From contig CP054186.1 of the NCBI GenBank assembly GCA_015200025.1, positions 3,150,643 through 3,214,642 of the forward strand: a stretch of DNA of 64,000 nucleotides. The letters are read 5' to 3'. Shown one piece after another: positions 24,101 to 31,656 of the stretch. A program made the translations under genes and the position numbers. The notes beneath the pieces were generated by a model, which did no database searches, was not told where the DNA came from, and saw only the letters and a list, made by a program, of their open reading frames with translations. This stretch comes from Phycisphaeraceae bacterium. Its GTDB lineage: Bacteria > Planctomycetota > Phycisphaerae > Phycisphaerales > UBA1924. Position 1 is the first letter of the stretch. Every line of letters starts with the position of its first letter.

Positions 24101-25077
24101 AGCTGGTCAAGGGCGACGGCGGCACGGCGTACCGGGTCGCGAAGGTCCACGAGGGCGGGCCCTGGGACGCCGACGCGCGCGGGCCCCTGAGCCAGCCCGG
24201 CGCCGGGATCAAGGTCGGCGACTTCGTGCTCGAGGTCAACGGCGAACCGATCGATACGTCCAAGGACCCCTACGCGGCCTTCGTGGGCACCGCGGGCCGC
24301 GTCGTCGCGCTCACCGTCAACGATCGGCCCGCGATCGACGGGAAGGAGCGAGAGGTCCTTGTACGCACCATCGGGAGCGAGCAGGACCTGCGCTACCGCG
24401 GGTGGATCGAGTCCAAGCGGGCCTACGTCGAGGAGAAGTCCGGCGGACGCATCGGGTACATCTACGTGCCCAACACCGGCGTCGACGGGCAGAACGACCT
24501 GTACCGCCAGTTCATCGGGCAGCGTGAGAAAGACGCGCTCCTGATCGACGAGCGGTGGAACGGCGGCGGGCAGATCCCCAACCGCTTCATCGAACTGCTC
24601 AACCGGCCCATCACCAACTACTGGGCCCGCCGGCACGGGAACGACTGGACCTGGCCCCCCGACGGGCACCAGGGGCCCAAGGCCATGCTCATCAACGGGC
24701 TCGCCGGCTCGGGCGGGGACATGTTCCCCTGGCTCTTCCGCCACCACAACCTCGGGAAACTCATCGGGACCAGGACCTGGGGCGGTCTCGTGGGCATCAC
24801 GGGCAACCCGCAGTTCATCGACGGCGGGTCCATCACCATCCCCTCCTTCGGGTTCTACAAGAACGACGGGACTTGGGGCGTCGAGGGGCACGGCGTCGAC
24901 CCCGACATCGAGGTCATCGACGACCCGGCGCTGATGTGGAACGGCGGCGACCCCCAGCTCGACGCGGCGATCGAGCACCTCCTCGAAGAACTCAAGACCA
25001 AGGCCTACACCCCGCCCGCGAGGCCCGGCAGCCCGACCTACCGGCGCGGCATGGGCATCGAGGACAAGGACAAGTAG
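21199..25077 (+). CDS. Tricorn-like S41 peptidase with beta-propeller
   Basis: A 1292-residue exported protease. A signal peptide (VLVAWALVSSAGLAVRA) is followed by TolB/tricorn-type propeller repeats (KFSPDGRSIAFVG, DWSPDGTSLMFLS, SWSPDGAWIAYFS). Two Lys/Glu/Asp-rich linkers bracket a 100-residue beta-rich insert (about residues 645-745). A PDZ domain (AGIKVGDFVLEVNG) and the S41 catalytic domain follow, with the nucleophile Ser in NGLAGSGGDMFPW (about residue 1171) and the end motif GVEGHGVDPDIEV. ATG 21199 has GAGGAG upstream. Tricorn proteases degrade peptides in the cytoplasm in archaea; bacterial relatives like this one are exported. It ends at a strong terminator and probably acts in periplasmic peptide turnover. 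Confidence 0.9.
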   Translation: MNATGRSVLVAWALVSSAGLAVRADVEPNAGMLRWPDVSATQIVFSYANDLWVVPKAGGLAQPVAGPPGQETFPKFSPDGRSIAFVGNYDGNRDLYTIPVGGGIPTRVTHHPVGETLCDWSPDGTSLMFLSNAMAGLARQSQLFTVPVGGGAYERLPVPYAGFGSVSPDGQWLAYTLHSTDTRTWKRYRGGMATDVWLFNLRDKSSRRITDFEGTDTLPMWVPGGDGKVVYYLSDAGPEHRLNIWAYDVAARTREQVTFFKDDDVRWPSVGPGGDGRGEIVFQLGSRLMLLDLSSRRAAEVKVRIPGDRPQVRERMVDASRNVQSASISPNAKRLAIQARGDVWTVPVKEGVVRNLTRTSGVAERTPSWSPDGAWIAYFSDETGEYELWVRPSDARPAEEKKDEPKKDEPKKDDAKNEDAAKVAGGDKPADPVEGQPAEASRAPRKLTDLGPGYRNAPTWSPDGKWITYSDDAGNLWLTSFPGGETKKLDQDPWMSGMGVSWSHDSAYVAYARGDEGNRNQVIWIADVASGEKKAVTSRLFSSYAPAFDRKGEWLFFASQRAINNPQYSDLDNTYAYRESAVLLMAPLRSDVKSPWLPKSDEETVKKDAKKPEPKKDEGKKDEGKKDDEKKNGGDAAADDGVSGSWAGTVKGSGGPFPPGGLPITMTMTLGEGGSVSGSISSVMGVGSFTGSYAKETGRIEITVTVGPSVVTMSGTLKDGQITGTFQAGEMVGEWNATRSAKAAGETKDEAKGEGGKKDDAKAAEKKLVIEFEGLERRAIQLPLAAGGFSQLAVADGEKLIFNRTSSRGGETGIRIYDYKADEKEEKSVTAGGGFQMTPDGKKLLVGRGGGNLTVVDAAAGGGKAQAVSTAGMNTRVDPRAEWAQILADAWRLQRDLFYEDGLHGVDWAKVRGHYTAMLPDAATREDVNWIIAEMISELNVGHAYLGNPGDVEGQPSVGVGLLGCDFELVKGDGGTAYRVAKVHEGGPWDADARGPLSQPGAGIKVGDFVLEVNGEPIDTSKDPYAAFVGTAGRVVALTVNDRPAIDGKEREVLVRTIGSEQDLRYRGWIESKRAYVEEKSGGRIGYIYVPNTGVDGQNDLYRQFIGQREKDALLIDERWNGGGQIPNRFIELLNRPITNYWARRHGNDWTWPPDGHQGPKAMLINGLAGSGGDMFPWLFRHHNLGKLIGTRTWGGLVGITGNPQFIDGGSITIPSFGFYKNDGTWGVEGHGVDPDIEVIDDPALMWNGGDPQLDAAIEHLLEELKTKAYTPPARPGSPTYRRGMGIEDKDK

Positions 25078-25128
25078 CCGCGAGTCTCGCCGCGACGGGC
25101 GGTGATCCCCGGTTCATCACGTCCACAC

Positions 25129-25160
25129 GCGGGCTCCTCGTACGAGGGGCCCGCTTTTCG
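25129..25160 (+). terminator. Terminator after tricorn-like gene
   Basis: A hairpin with outer stem GCGGGC/GCCCGC (25129-25134 with 25149-25154) and an inner CTCGTACGAG dyad is followed by TTTT. It lies about 50 bases after the protease stop. Confidence 0.8.
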
Positions 25161-25211
25161 TTGGTCGCGGCGCGGCGGGAGACCCGACGGGCGGGCGGTG
25201 CGGAACGGGCC

Positions 25212-26048
25212 TCAACGAGGGTCGCTGCTCGGCGGTGAGGGGCTCTGGGGCGGCGTCATCCCGTTGTGGCTCTCGTGGCTCGCCGTGTGGAGCCGGCGCG
25301 ACTCGGCGACCAGCGAGGCCACCTCCGCGTCGTTGAGCCTCGAAAGGCCCGCCTCGGCGGCGATGGTGTGCAGGCCCGAGCGGTCCTGGACGTGCAGTCG
25401 TTCCAGGAGCAAGGTCTGGTGCCACTGGACGGTGCGCTGGCTCTTCCCGAGTTTCAGGGCGATCGACTGCGTGCCGAGCCCCTGGGCGATGAGCACGAGC
25501 GTGTGGAGTTCGATGGGCATCAGCGACGAGAATCGGCCCAGGTCGTGGTGATGGGCCGTGACGCGCCGGGGCGAGGCCGCCGACCCGGTGTCGCGCGACC
25601 CTTGGAAGTTGGGCCAGGGCAGCGCCGGGGCGACGACGCAGCGGACCACGGGCGTGCCGGCCTGGGGCAGGTGGACGGTCCGGCACCAGTGGCCCCGGAT
25701 CATCCCGTTGAGGGTCCCAGCGGTCCCCGTGGCGGAACACGAGAGCGCGAAGGTCGTCCGCTCCGCCGCCATCGCGACACCGAAGAGGTGTTCGAGATGC
25801 AGGGGCTGGCCAGGGGCGGGCGTTCGATCCGGGGTGAGGAGCCATCGTCCGCAGGCCTCGGAGTTCGACGCGACGATCCCGTCGGTTAGGAGGTGAAACC
25901 AGACCGCGTCGGGGTCCGCGAGGTCGCCGTCGGCCCGGACGTGGGCCGTCTCGGGGCTCGCCGGGGCATGGTCGGTGGGAGCACTCTGGAGCAGGTTGGT
26001 GGCTCGGGGGATCACAGGGGAAGGGGCCCTCATAAGGGATAGCGACAT
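25212..26048 (-). CDS. LuxR/GerE-type regulator with PAS-like N-terminus
   Basis: A 278-residue transcription factor. The C-terminal third contains a LuxR-type HTH: LMPIELHTLVLIAQGLGTQ, then IALKLGKSQRTVQWHQTLLLERL (about residues 185-230). The N-terminal half has a PAS-like start (LLTDGIVASNSEACGRWLL) and a beta-rich core, so it probably senses a small ligand or stimulus rather than being a phosphorylated receiver. No histidine kinase or autoinducer synthase is nearby. It converges on the tricorn-like gene. The start is taken as ATG 26048; MRAPSP at 26033 is possible. Confidence 0.75.
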   Translation of the reverse strand: MSLSLMRAPSPVIPRATNLLQSAPTDHAPASPETAHVRADGDLADPDAVWFHLLTDGIVASNSEACGRWLLTPDRTPAPGQPLHLEHLFGVAMAAERTTFALSCSATGTAGTLNGMIRGHWCRTVHLPQAGTPVVRCVVAPALPWPNFQGSRDTGSAASPRRVTAHHHDLGRFSSLMPIELHTLVLIAQGLGTQSIALKLGKSQRTVQWHQTLLLERLHVQDRSGLHTIAAEAGLSRLNDAEVASLVAESRRLHTASHESHNGMTPPQSPSPPSSDPR

Positions 26049-26131
26049 CCCGGAGGGTCCTGACCCGAGATTTCGAAAGATTCAGCACGAACCGGGGAAA
26101 GACCGGGGGTGAGCGGTCCTCGGGTCGGTCC

Positions 26132-26170
26132 AAATGAAAACGCCCGGCGAGAACAGTCTCGCTCGGGCGT
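26132..26170 (-). terminator. Minus-strand terminator for the Ig-like dockerin-ended gene
   Basis: A long hairpin (26140-26152 with 26157-26170, one bulged T) is followed on the minus strand by TTTTCATTT. It lies about 80 bases after the stop of the 386-residue secreted protein and before the LuxR-like start. Confidence 0.85.
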
Positions 26171-26250
26171 CCTGGAGGTTTGGGATGTCGCCGGTCGCCG
26201 GGCAGCCCGGGTCCGCGTGGCGGGGAGAGGCGTGGACGAGGTCGGGCGGA

Positions 26251-27411
26251 TCAGCAGCCCGCGTCGAGGGCGTTCCGGTAGGCGTCGAGATCGAAGAAGT
26301 CGATGAAGCCGTCGCCGTCGTAATCACCCTTCTCGGTCCCGTCGAGCCACTCGCCGAGGAAGAGGTCAAAGTCGAAGAAGTCGAGGAAGCCGTCGCAGTC
26401 GAGGTCGGGGGCGCAGAGGGAGAGCTGGGCGGGCTCGGAGATGAGGACGCCGCAGGGGGTGGTGACGACGCAGTCGTACTCGCCCGCGTCCTCGGGGCGG
26501 ACGAAGATGTCCACGTAAGAGGAGGAGGTCGCGTTGGGGATCGGGTCGCCGTCCTTGCGCCACTGGAAGGTGGCGCCTGGGAAGTTGGTCGCGACGCCGA
26601 ACCCGGCGGGGTACCCGAAGCAAGCCAGGATGTCTTCGGGTTGGCTGGTGATGACGGGGACGGGCGGGGCCGTGTCGAGGGTGATGGTGCGGACGATGGT
26701 GTTCCCGTTGGGGTGGCGGCCCGGGCCGCCGGTGGGGAGCCCGTCGGCGTCGGTGGCGGTGCTGGTGCCGTTGCTGTCGATGAACTCGACGCGCATCCCG
26801 GTGAGCAGGGGCAGGGGGTTGACCAGCTCGATGGTGTAGATCGCGAAGACGGGGTTGGCGCCGGTCGCGACGACCGACCCGTCGCCCGCGATGGTGAGCG
26901 TGGGGGCGGTGCCGGCGGTGGCGACGCCGTTGGCGTCGGCGACCTGCGCGGTGGCGGTGACGGGGGTCAGGACGGTCCAGTTGGCGGTGACGTCGCCGTT
27001 GTTGGCGAGCCCGTCGCAGAAGGTGTTGGTGTTGTCCCCGGTGACCGAGATCCGCAGGCGGCCGGTGGTCATGTTCCCGCTGAACGAACCCCCGGAGTAG
27101 ACGGTGACGCGGAGGCGTCCGGCGGCTTCCTGAGCGCGGGCGGAGGACAGCTCGAAGGCGACGGTGGCGGTGGGCGAGAGGTCGCCCCCGCCCGAGCACA
27201 GGCCCAGGGCCCAGCCCGTCGCGGGGTTGGTGTCGATCATGAACGAGGGCAGGAACGACCCGCCGCAACCCTGCGAGTACGTCGCGGTGGCCTGGGTAAG
27301 CGCGGCGCGGGTGAACCCGCACTCGACGCCGGCGGACGCGACGGCGGAGGCCGCGCACGCGACCCCGCACGCCAGAACCCGCCCAGTGACACGAGAATCA
27401 AACCTGTGCAT
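26251..27411 (-). CDS. Secreted Ig-like protein with dockerin-like C-terminus
   Basis: A 386-residue exported protein. ATG 27411 follows AGGAGA and gives a signal peptide ending ASAGVECG. The body (about 25-265) is a beta-rich region with GGSFLPSFMIDTNPATGWAL and many disulphide-capable Cys. It is followed by an Ig-like domain (FPGATFQWRKDGDPIPN to AGEYDCVVTTPCG). The last 50 residues hold two calcium-binding-like loops (LDCDGFLDFFDFD and YDGDGFIDFFDLDAY) and end DAGC. A tandem paralogue follows on the same strand. The C-terminal module is shared with four further genes in this window and is probably an anchoring module; the partner is unknown. Confidence 0.82.
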   Translation of the reverse strand: MHRFDSRVTGRVLACGVACAASAVASAGVECGFTRAALTQATATYSQGCGGSFLPSFMIDTNPATGWALGLCSGGGDLSPTATVAFELSSARAQEAAGRLRVTVYSGGSFSGNMTTGRLRISVTGDNTNTFCDGLANNGDVTANWTVLTPVTATAQVADANGVATAGTAPTLTIAGDGSVVATGANPVFAIYTIELVNPLPLLTGMRVEFIDSNGTSTATDADGLPTGGPGRHPNGNTIVRTITLDTAPPVPVITSQPEDILACFGYPAGFGVATNFPGATFQWRKDGDPIPNATSSSYVDIFVRPEDAGEYDCVVTTPCGVLISEPAQLSLCAPDLDCDGFLDFFDFDLFLGEWLDGTEKGDYDGDGFIDFFDLDAYRNALDAGC

Positions 27412-27646
27412 ATTCAATCTCCTCTCCGTCCACGGTCTTGTGGGTGAATCGACAGTACGGGCGTTGTCCCACCGAAAGGTGAGCCGTGGTCCGTCCTCCG
27501 GCAAGCCGTACGTCCAGGCGGGCGCAAGAGTTCCGCGCCGGGGGCTGTTTGGGCGGATGGTGCCGTCTGGGCCGGGCCTCGCAACGACCCAGAAGCAAGT
27601 TTGGGTTCCGTACCCTCGGCCCCGGGTCCGCGCCGGGCGTCACGGG

Positions 27647-28822
27647 TCATGGCCCGCACCCCGCCTCGTAGAGGTCGATAAAGGCCCCGAAGTCGAAGAA
27701 ATCGATGAACCCGTCACCGTCCATGTCGGCGGCCGGGAGCCCGCCCTGGAACGCCGCGGTGAACGCCGCGAGGTCCATCGCGTCGAGGAACCCGTCGCAG
27801 GTCAGGTCGACGGGGCACCCGATGACCCGGGCGACGCGGGAGAGGGCGACGCCGCAGGGGGTCGCCACGACGCACTGATAATCACGCGCGAAGGCGGCGG
27901 GCTCGGCCGAGATCGTCAGCGAGGGCCCGTCGGCGCCGGTCACGGGCACGCCGTCGCGGAGCCATTGGAACGTCGCGCCCGGAGTATCCGCCGCGACCGA
28001 GAGCGTCGCCGAGCCCCCCGCGCACACCCAGTCGTCCGCGGGCTCCACGAGGATCGTCGGCCCCGCGGCGGCCTCCATGGTGAACTCGCGCAGGATCACG
28101 TTCCCATTGGCGTGACGCCCGGGACCGCCCGTCCCCAGCCCGAAATCGTCGGACTCGGCGCTCTCGGCGTTGTCGTCGAGGAAGTCGATCCGCACGCCCG
28201 TGATCCGCCCGAACGGCGCGTCGGCGATCAACTCGTAGAACGCGAACTCGGGGTTGGGCCCGCTGGCCACCACCACACCCCCGGGCAGCACCGTCAGCAC
28301 CGGTGAGGGCCCGGCCCTCAGGGTGCCGTTCGAGTTCGCCGGGAACGCGCGGGCGAGAGAGGGGACCAGTGGCGACCAATCGGCGTCGACGGTCCCCAGG
28401 ACGGGCATCCCGTCGGCGAAGGTGTCGCGGTGATCGCGCGTGACGGAGATCCGGAAGCGGCCGACGGTGGTCATCCCGCCGCCGCAGCACGGATGGTACT
28501 GCCCCGAGAACAGCGTGAACCGGAAGGGCGCGTGGGCGAGGGGCGCGGTGTCGCGGGCGGTCTCGAAGACGAGCGCTTCACCCGCGGTCTCGTCGCCGCC
28601 GGCGAAGCAGTTGCCCAGGGCCCACGCGGTGAACGGGTTGCCATCGACGACGTACGCCGGCGCCCACCACCACGCGCACTGCTGCGTCCACGTCGCGGTC
28701 GCGTGCTGGAGCCGCACCGGGGTGAGGGCGCACTGCCCGCACGCCTCCCCCGCGGCGAACACGCCGAGCCCGAGGATCGCGGCGGAACGAACAAGACCAC
28801 CCGACGGACGGACCGTGACCAT
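27647..28822 (-). CDS. Secreted Ig-like protein, tandem paralogue
   Basis: A 391-residue exported protein with the same layout as the gene at 26251-27411. It has a signal peptide ending GEACGQC, the shared QHATATWTQ/QATATYSQ start, an Ig-like repeat (TPGATFQWLRDGVPVTG to ARDYQCVVATPCG) and two dockerin-like loops (LTCDGFLDAMDLAAF and MDGDGFIDFFDFGAF). The end is AGCGP rather than a terminal Cys. The first loop is degenerate: AMDLAAF replaces the usual FFDFDxF. An ATG at 28822 follows GAGGAG. It is probably a duplicate of its neighbour with a diverged anchor. Confidence 0.82.
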   Translation of the reverse strand: MVTVRPSGGLVRSAAILGLGVFAAGEACGQCALTPVRLQHATATWTQQCAWWWAPAYVVDGNPFTAWALGNCFAGGDETAGEALVFETARDTAPLAHAPFRFTLFSGQYHPCCGGGMTTVGRFRISVTRDHRDTFADGMPVLGTVDADWSPLVPSLARAFPANSNGTLRAGPSPVLTVLPGGVVVASGPNPEFAFYELIADAPFGRITGVRIDFLDDNAESAESDDFGLGTGGPGRHANGNVILREFTMEAAAGPTILVEPADDWVCAGGSATLSVAADTPGATFQWLRDGVPVTGADGPSLTISAEPAAFARDYQCVVATPCGVALSRVARVIGCPVDLTCDGFLDAMDLAAFTAAFQGGLPAADMDGDGFIDFFDFGAFIDLYEAGCGP

Positions 28823-28959
28823 GGCACACGCTCCTCATGTGCGGCGACAACGGTGCGTGCGGAGGGTCACGCGCGCCCCGGGAGATACGCCCGGGGCTCA
28901 ACTGGGCTTCGATTCGGGATCGATCGCGGCGGGGTTGCGGCGAAGACGGGCGTAAACCC

Positions 28960-29823
28960 TTACACGGCTTCCATGCCCGGCTCGGGCGACGCCGCGGGCT
29001 CGACACCCGCGCCCGCTTCGAGCACGATCGTCCCGTCGTGAAGGTCCTGACGCACCACCACCCGGCGGTCCCGCACCAGGGTCAACAGCGCGAGGAACAA
29101 GCCCACCGCCTGCGCCCGCGTCCGCCCCTTGAATATCGCGTTGAACTCGACCCGCCCACCCCCACCCCCGCCCCCGCCCCCTCCCGTCCCGTCCATCCCC
29201 TCGCCGTCCGTCCGCCCGGCCCGCGCGATGAAATCCACGATGTCCGCCGCGTGGAGTTCGATCGGCGTGTCGTCGTAGACCACCGTGTGGTCCCCGAGCC
29301 GGTCGATGTTGATCGTCTCCATCACCCGGCGGAACGCCTCGGCGAGGTCGACCAGCCCGAGCTCGTCCGCGTCGATGTCGGCGGGCGAGGCGTCGTCCGC
29401 CTCGGGCGCGTGCTCGGGCTTCTTGGGTGAGGCGGGGAAACGGGCGGTCCATTCGTCGGCCCGACGCTCCAGCGAGGTCGCCGCGTCGCGGTACTGCTTG
29501 TACGCGAGCAACTGACGCACCAGCTCCGCGCGGGGGTCCTGCGTGTCCTTGGCCGGGGCGTCGGCCTCGTCCACCGGCGCCGTCGGCGCGGGCGTGAGCA
29601 TCCGCGCCTTGATCTCCGTCAGCGTCGCCGCCATGACCAGAAACTCGCCCGCGGCCTCGATGTCGACCGCGTCCACCTGCGCGAGGAACTCGATGTACTG
29701 CGCGGCGATGACCCCCACCGGGATGTCGTGCGGGTCCACCTCGTTCTTGCGGATCAGGTACAACAGCAGATCGAGCGGGCCCTCGAAGGCGTCCAGGCGA
29801 ACGCGGTAATCCTCCGTCAGCAT
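28960..29823 (-). CDS. scpA: Segregation and condensation protein A (ScpA)
   Basis: A 287-residue kleisin that joins the SMC ATPase and ScpB in the bacterial condensin complex. The N-terminal DAFEGPLDLLLYLIRKNEVD is the ScpA signature, followed by IPVGVIAAQYIEFL. The C-terminal winged-helix segment is VEFNAIFKGRTRAQAVGLFLALLTLVR. A run of ten or more Gly (about residues 213-222) is encoded by a C-rich stretch at 29155-29185. The ATG at 29823 follows GGAGG. Longer upstream starts would run into the divergent kdsD gene and are rejected. No scpB is adjacent. Confidence 0.9.
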   Translation of the reverse strand: MLTEDYRVRLDAFEGPLDLLLYLIRKNEVDPHDIPVGVIAAQYIEFLAQVDAVDIEAAGEFLVMAATLTEIKARMLTPAPTAPVDEADAPAKDTQDPRAELVRQLLAYKQYRDAATSLERRADEWTARFPASPKKPEHAPEADDASPADIDADELGLVDLAEAFRRVMETINIDRLGDHTVVYDDTPIELHAADIVDFIARAGRTDGEGMDGTGGGGGGGGGGRVEFNAIFKGRTRAQAVGLFLALLTLVRDRRVVVRQDLHDGTIVLEAGAGVEPAASPEPGMEAV

Positions 29824-29937
29824 GATCGTCCTCCGTCTCGTCCGGCCTCCCCACGCCCCGATCCCACCCCACCCCGATCCGCCCGCGCCCGCCTCGCACG
29901 GGTGAGCGTATCCGCCCCGCGGCGCTACGATCCGGCG

Positions 29938-30987
29938 ATGCCCAGCCACGCCCCGCGCCGGCACGATGAGATCGAGTTCGCCCGGGGGGTCTTGCGCGAG
30001 GAATCGGCGGCCGTGGCGTCCCTGGGCGACAGCCTCGCCGGGGACGCGGGGGGGCGGTTCGTCGCCGCGGTCGACCTCATCGAGGCCTGCGCCGAACGCG
30101 GCGGGACGGTCTTGACCAGCGGGTTGGGCAAGAGCGGGCTCATCGGCGCCAAGATCTCGGCCACGTTCGCCAGCCTGGGCGTCCCGAGCCACAGCGTCCA
30201 CCCGTCCGAGGCGGCCCACGGCGACCTCGGCCGCTTCCGCGCGTGCGACACCGTCCTGTGCATCAGCAACAGCGGGGAGACCGACGAGGTCGTCAACCTC
30301 GCCGCCATCGTCCGGCAGGACGGGCTCCCGATCATCTCCATCACCTGCGGCCCGACCGGTGACGAGCCCGGCTGGGCCCCGCGGAGCCTCGAACGGCTCG
30401 CCACCGTCGCGCTGCGCATCGGCCGGCTGACCGAGGCCGGGTCGTCCATGGCCCCGACGACCACCACCACCGCGACGCTCGCCCTGGGCGACGCGCTGGC
30501 CCTGGCCGCCGCCCGGCGCCGCGGGTTCGGGGCCGCCGACTTCGCCCGCCGCCACCCCGGCGGGGCGCTGGGGGCTCTCCTCCGCCCGGTGACGGACCTG
30601 CTCCGGTTCGTCGTCGGGAAAAACCTCCCGGTCATCCGCGAGGACGTCACCGTCGAGTCGGCCCTCCGCGAGGCCTCGGTCGTCGCCCGGCGTCCCGGCG
30701 CCCTGCTCCTGGTCGATGGTGGGGGGGTCCTCTCGGGCATCCTGACCGACGGCGACGTCCGCCGGCTGATCCTCCGCGACCGCCGGGAGCTCGACCGCCC
30801 CGCCCGCGAGGTGATGACCCGCGCCCCGCGCACGCTCCCGCACACCGCCCTGGTCCGCGACGCCGAGCGGATGGTCCGCGAGTTCCGCCAGGACGAGATC
30901 CCCGTGGTCGACGAGTCGGGCCGCCCCGTGGGGATCCTCGACGTCCAGGACCTCGTCGCGATGAGGCTCGTGGACGGGGAACAATAA
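29938..30987 (+). CDS. kdsD: D-arabinose 5-phosphate isomerase (KdsD/KpsF)
   Basis: A 349-residue enzyme that converts ribulose 5-phosphate to arabinose 5-phosphate, the first step of Kdo synthesis for LPS. The SIS domain carries GGTVLTSGLGKSGLIGAK, SHSVHPSEAAHGDLG and CISNSGETDEVV, and the domain ends with RRHPGGALG. A tandem CBS pair fills residues 210-349 (GILTDGDVRRLI and GILDVQDLVAMRL). The length is close to other KdsD. It is followed by kdsC (45 bases) and the LptC-like gene, so it starts an LPS operon. It is divergent from scpA. Confidence 0.93.
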   Translation: MPSHAPRRHDEIEFARGVLREESAAVASLGDSLAGDAGGRFVAAVDLIEACAERGGTVLTSGLGKSGLIGAKISATFASLGVPSHSVHPSEAAHGDLGRFRACDTVLCISNSGETDEVVNLAAIVRQDGLPIISITCGPTGDEPGWAPRSLERLATVALRIGRLTEAGSSMAPTTTTTATLALGDALALAAARRRGFGAADFARRHPGGALGALLRPVTDLLRFVVGKNLPVIREDVTVESALREASVVARRPGALLLVDGGGVLSGILTDGDVRRLILRDRRELDRPAREVMTRAPRTLPHTALVRDAERMVREFRQDEIPVVDESGRPVGILDVQDLVAMRLVDGEQ

Positions 30988-31032
30988 ACTCTCCGGCCGA
31001 TACCCGTTGCTCTCCCTGACCCCGAGGACGCC

Positions 31033-31602
31033 ATGAGCCACCCCGCACGCGCCATCCGACTGCTGGTCCTCGACGTCGACGGCGTGCTCACGGACGGGTC
31101 GATCTGGGTGGGGCAGGACGGGTACGAACTCAAGCGGTTCCACGTCCGCGACGGGCTCGGGATCAAGATGTGGATCAAGCTGGGGTTCCACGTCGCGGTG
31201 ATCTCGGGGCGGTCCAGCGCCGCGGTCCAGCACCGCATGGACGAGCTGGGCGTCGCGATGGTCTACCAGGGCGTGCACGACAAGGTCCTTTGCCTCAGCG
31301 AGATCCTGGACCGCACGGGCCTGAGCCTGGAGCAGACGGCCTACATCGGGGACGACTGGCCCGATCACGCGGCGATGCGCCGTGTCGGGATGGCCGTCGC
31401 CGTCGCCGACGCGGAGGAGCCGGTCCGCAAGGCGGCGTCGTTCGTCACCACCCGTCGCGGGGGAGAGGGGGCGGTTCGCGAGGCGATCGATTTCCTCCTC
31501 AAGCACAAGGGGACGACGGAGCAGGTCCGGCACGACGCGGGCGCCGACGGGGCCGACCTCTCCGCTTCCCGGGCGGGCGACGGCGACGCGTTGCCGATGT
31601 GA
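31033..31602 (+). CDS. kdsC: Kdo 8-phosphate phosphatase (KdsC)
   Basis: A 189-residue HAD phosphatase that removes phosphate from Kdo 8-phosphate to give Kdo. The catalytic loop is LLVLDVDGVLTDG, the second motif VAVISGRSS, the Lys is in HDKVLCLS and the last acidic motif is AYIGDDWPD. This is the capless C0 type typical of KdsC. It lies between kdsD and the LptC-like gene in the same direction. kdsA and kdsB are not in the window. Confidence 0.92.
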   Translation: MSHPARAIRLLVLDVDGVLTDGSIWVGQDGYELKRFHVRDGLGIKMWIKLGFHVAVISGRSSAAVQHRMDELGVAMVYQGVHDKVLCLSEILDRTGLSLEQTAYIGDDWPDHAAMRRVGMAVAVADAEEPVRKAASFVTTRRGGEGAVREAIDFLLKHKGTTEQVRHDAGADGADLSASRAGDGDALPM

Positions 31603-31656
31603 ACCCCGACGGGCGTGCGCGGCGTTCGCCCTCGCACGGCGTGATTAGAATGCACC

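Noticed and set aside
21442..24978. A 1178-codon open frame on the minus strand
   Set aside because: It is antisense to the tricorn-like gene and has the low-complexity composition of a shadow frame.
29824..31533. An N-terminal extension of ScpA over kdsD and kdsC
   Set aside because: The GGAGG-ATG at 29823 gives a normal ScpA start, and the extension overlaps two well-supported genes on the other strand.
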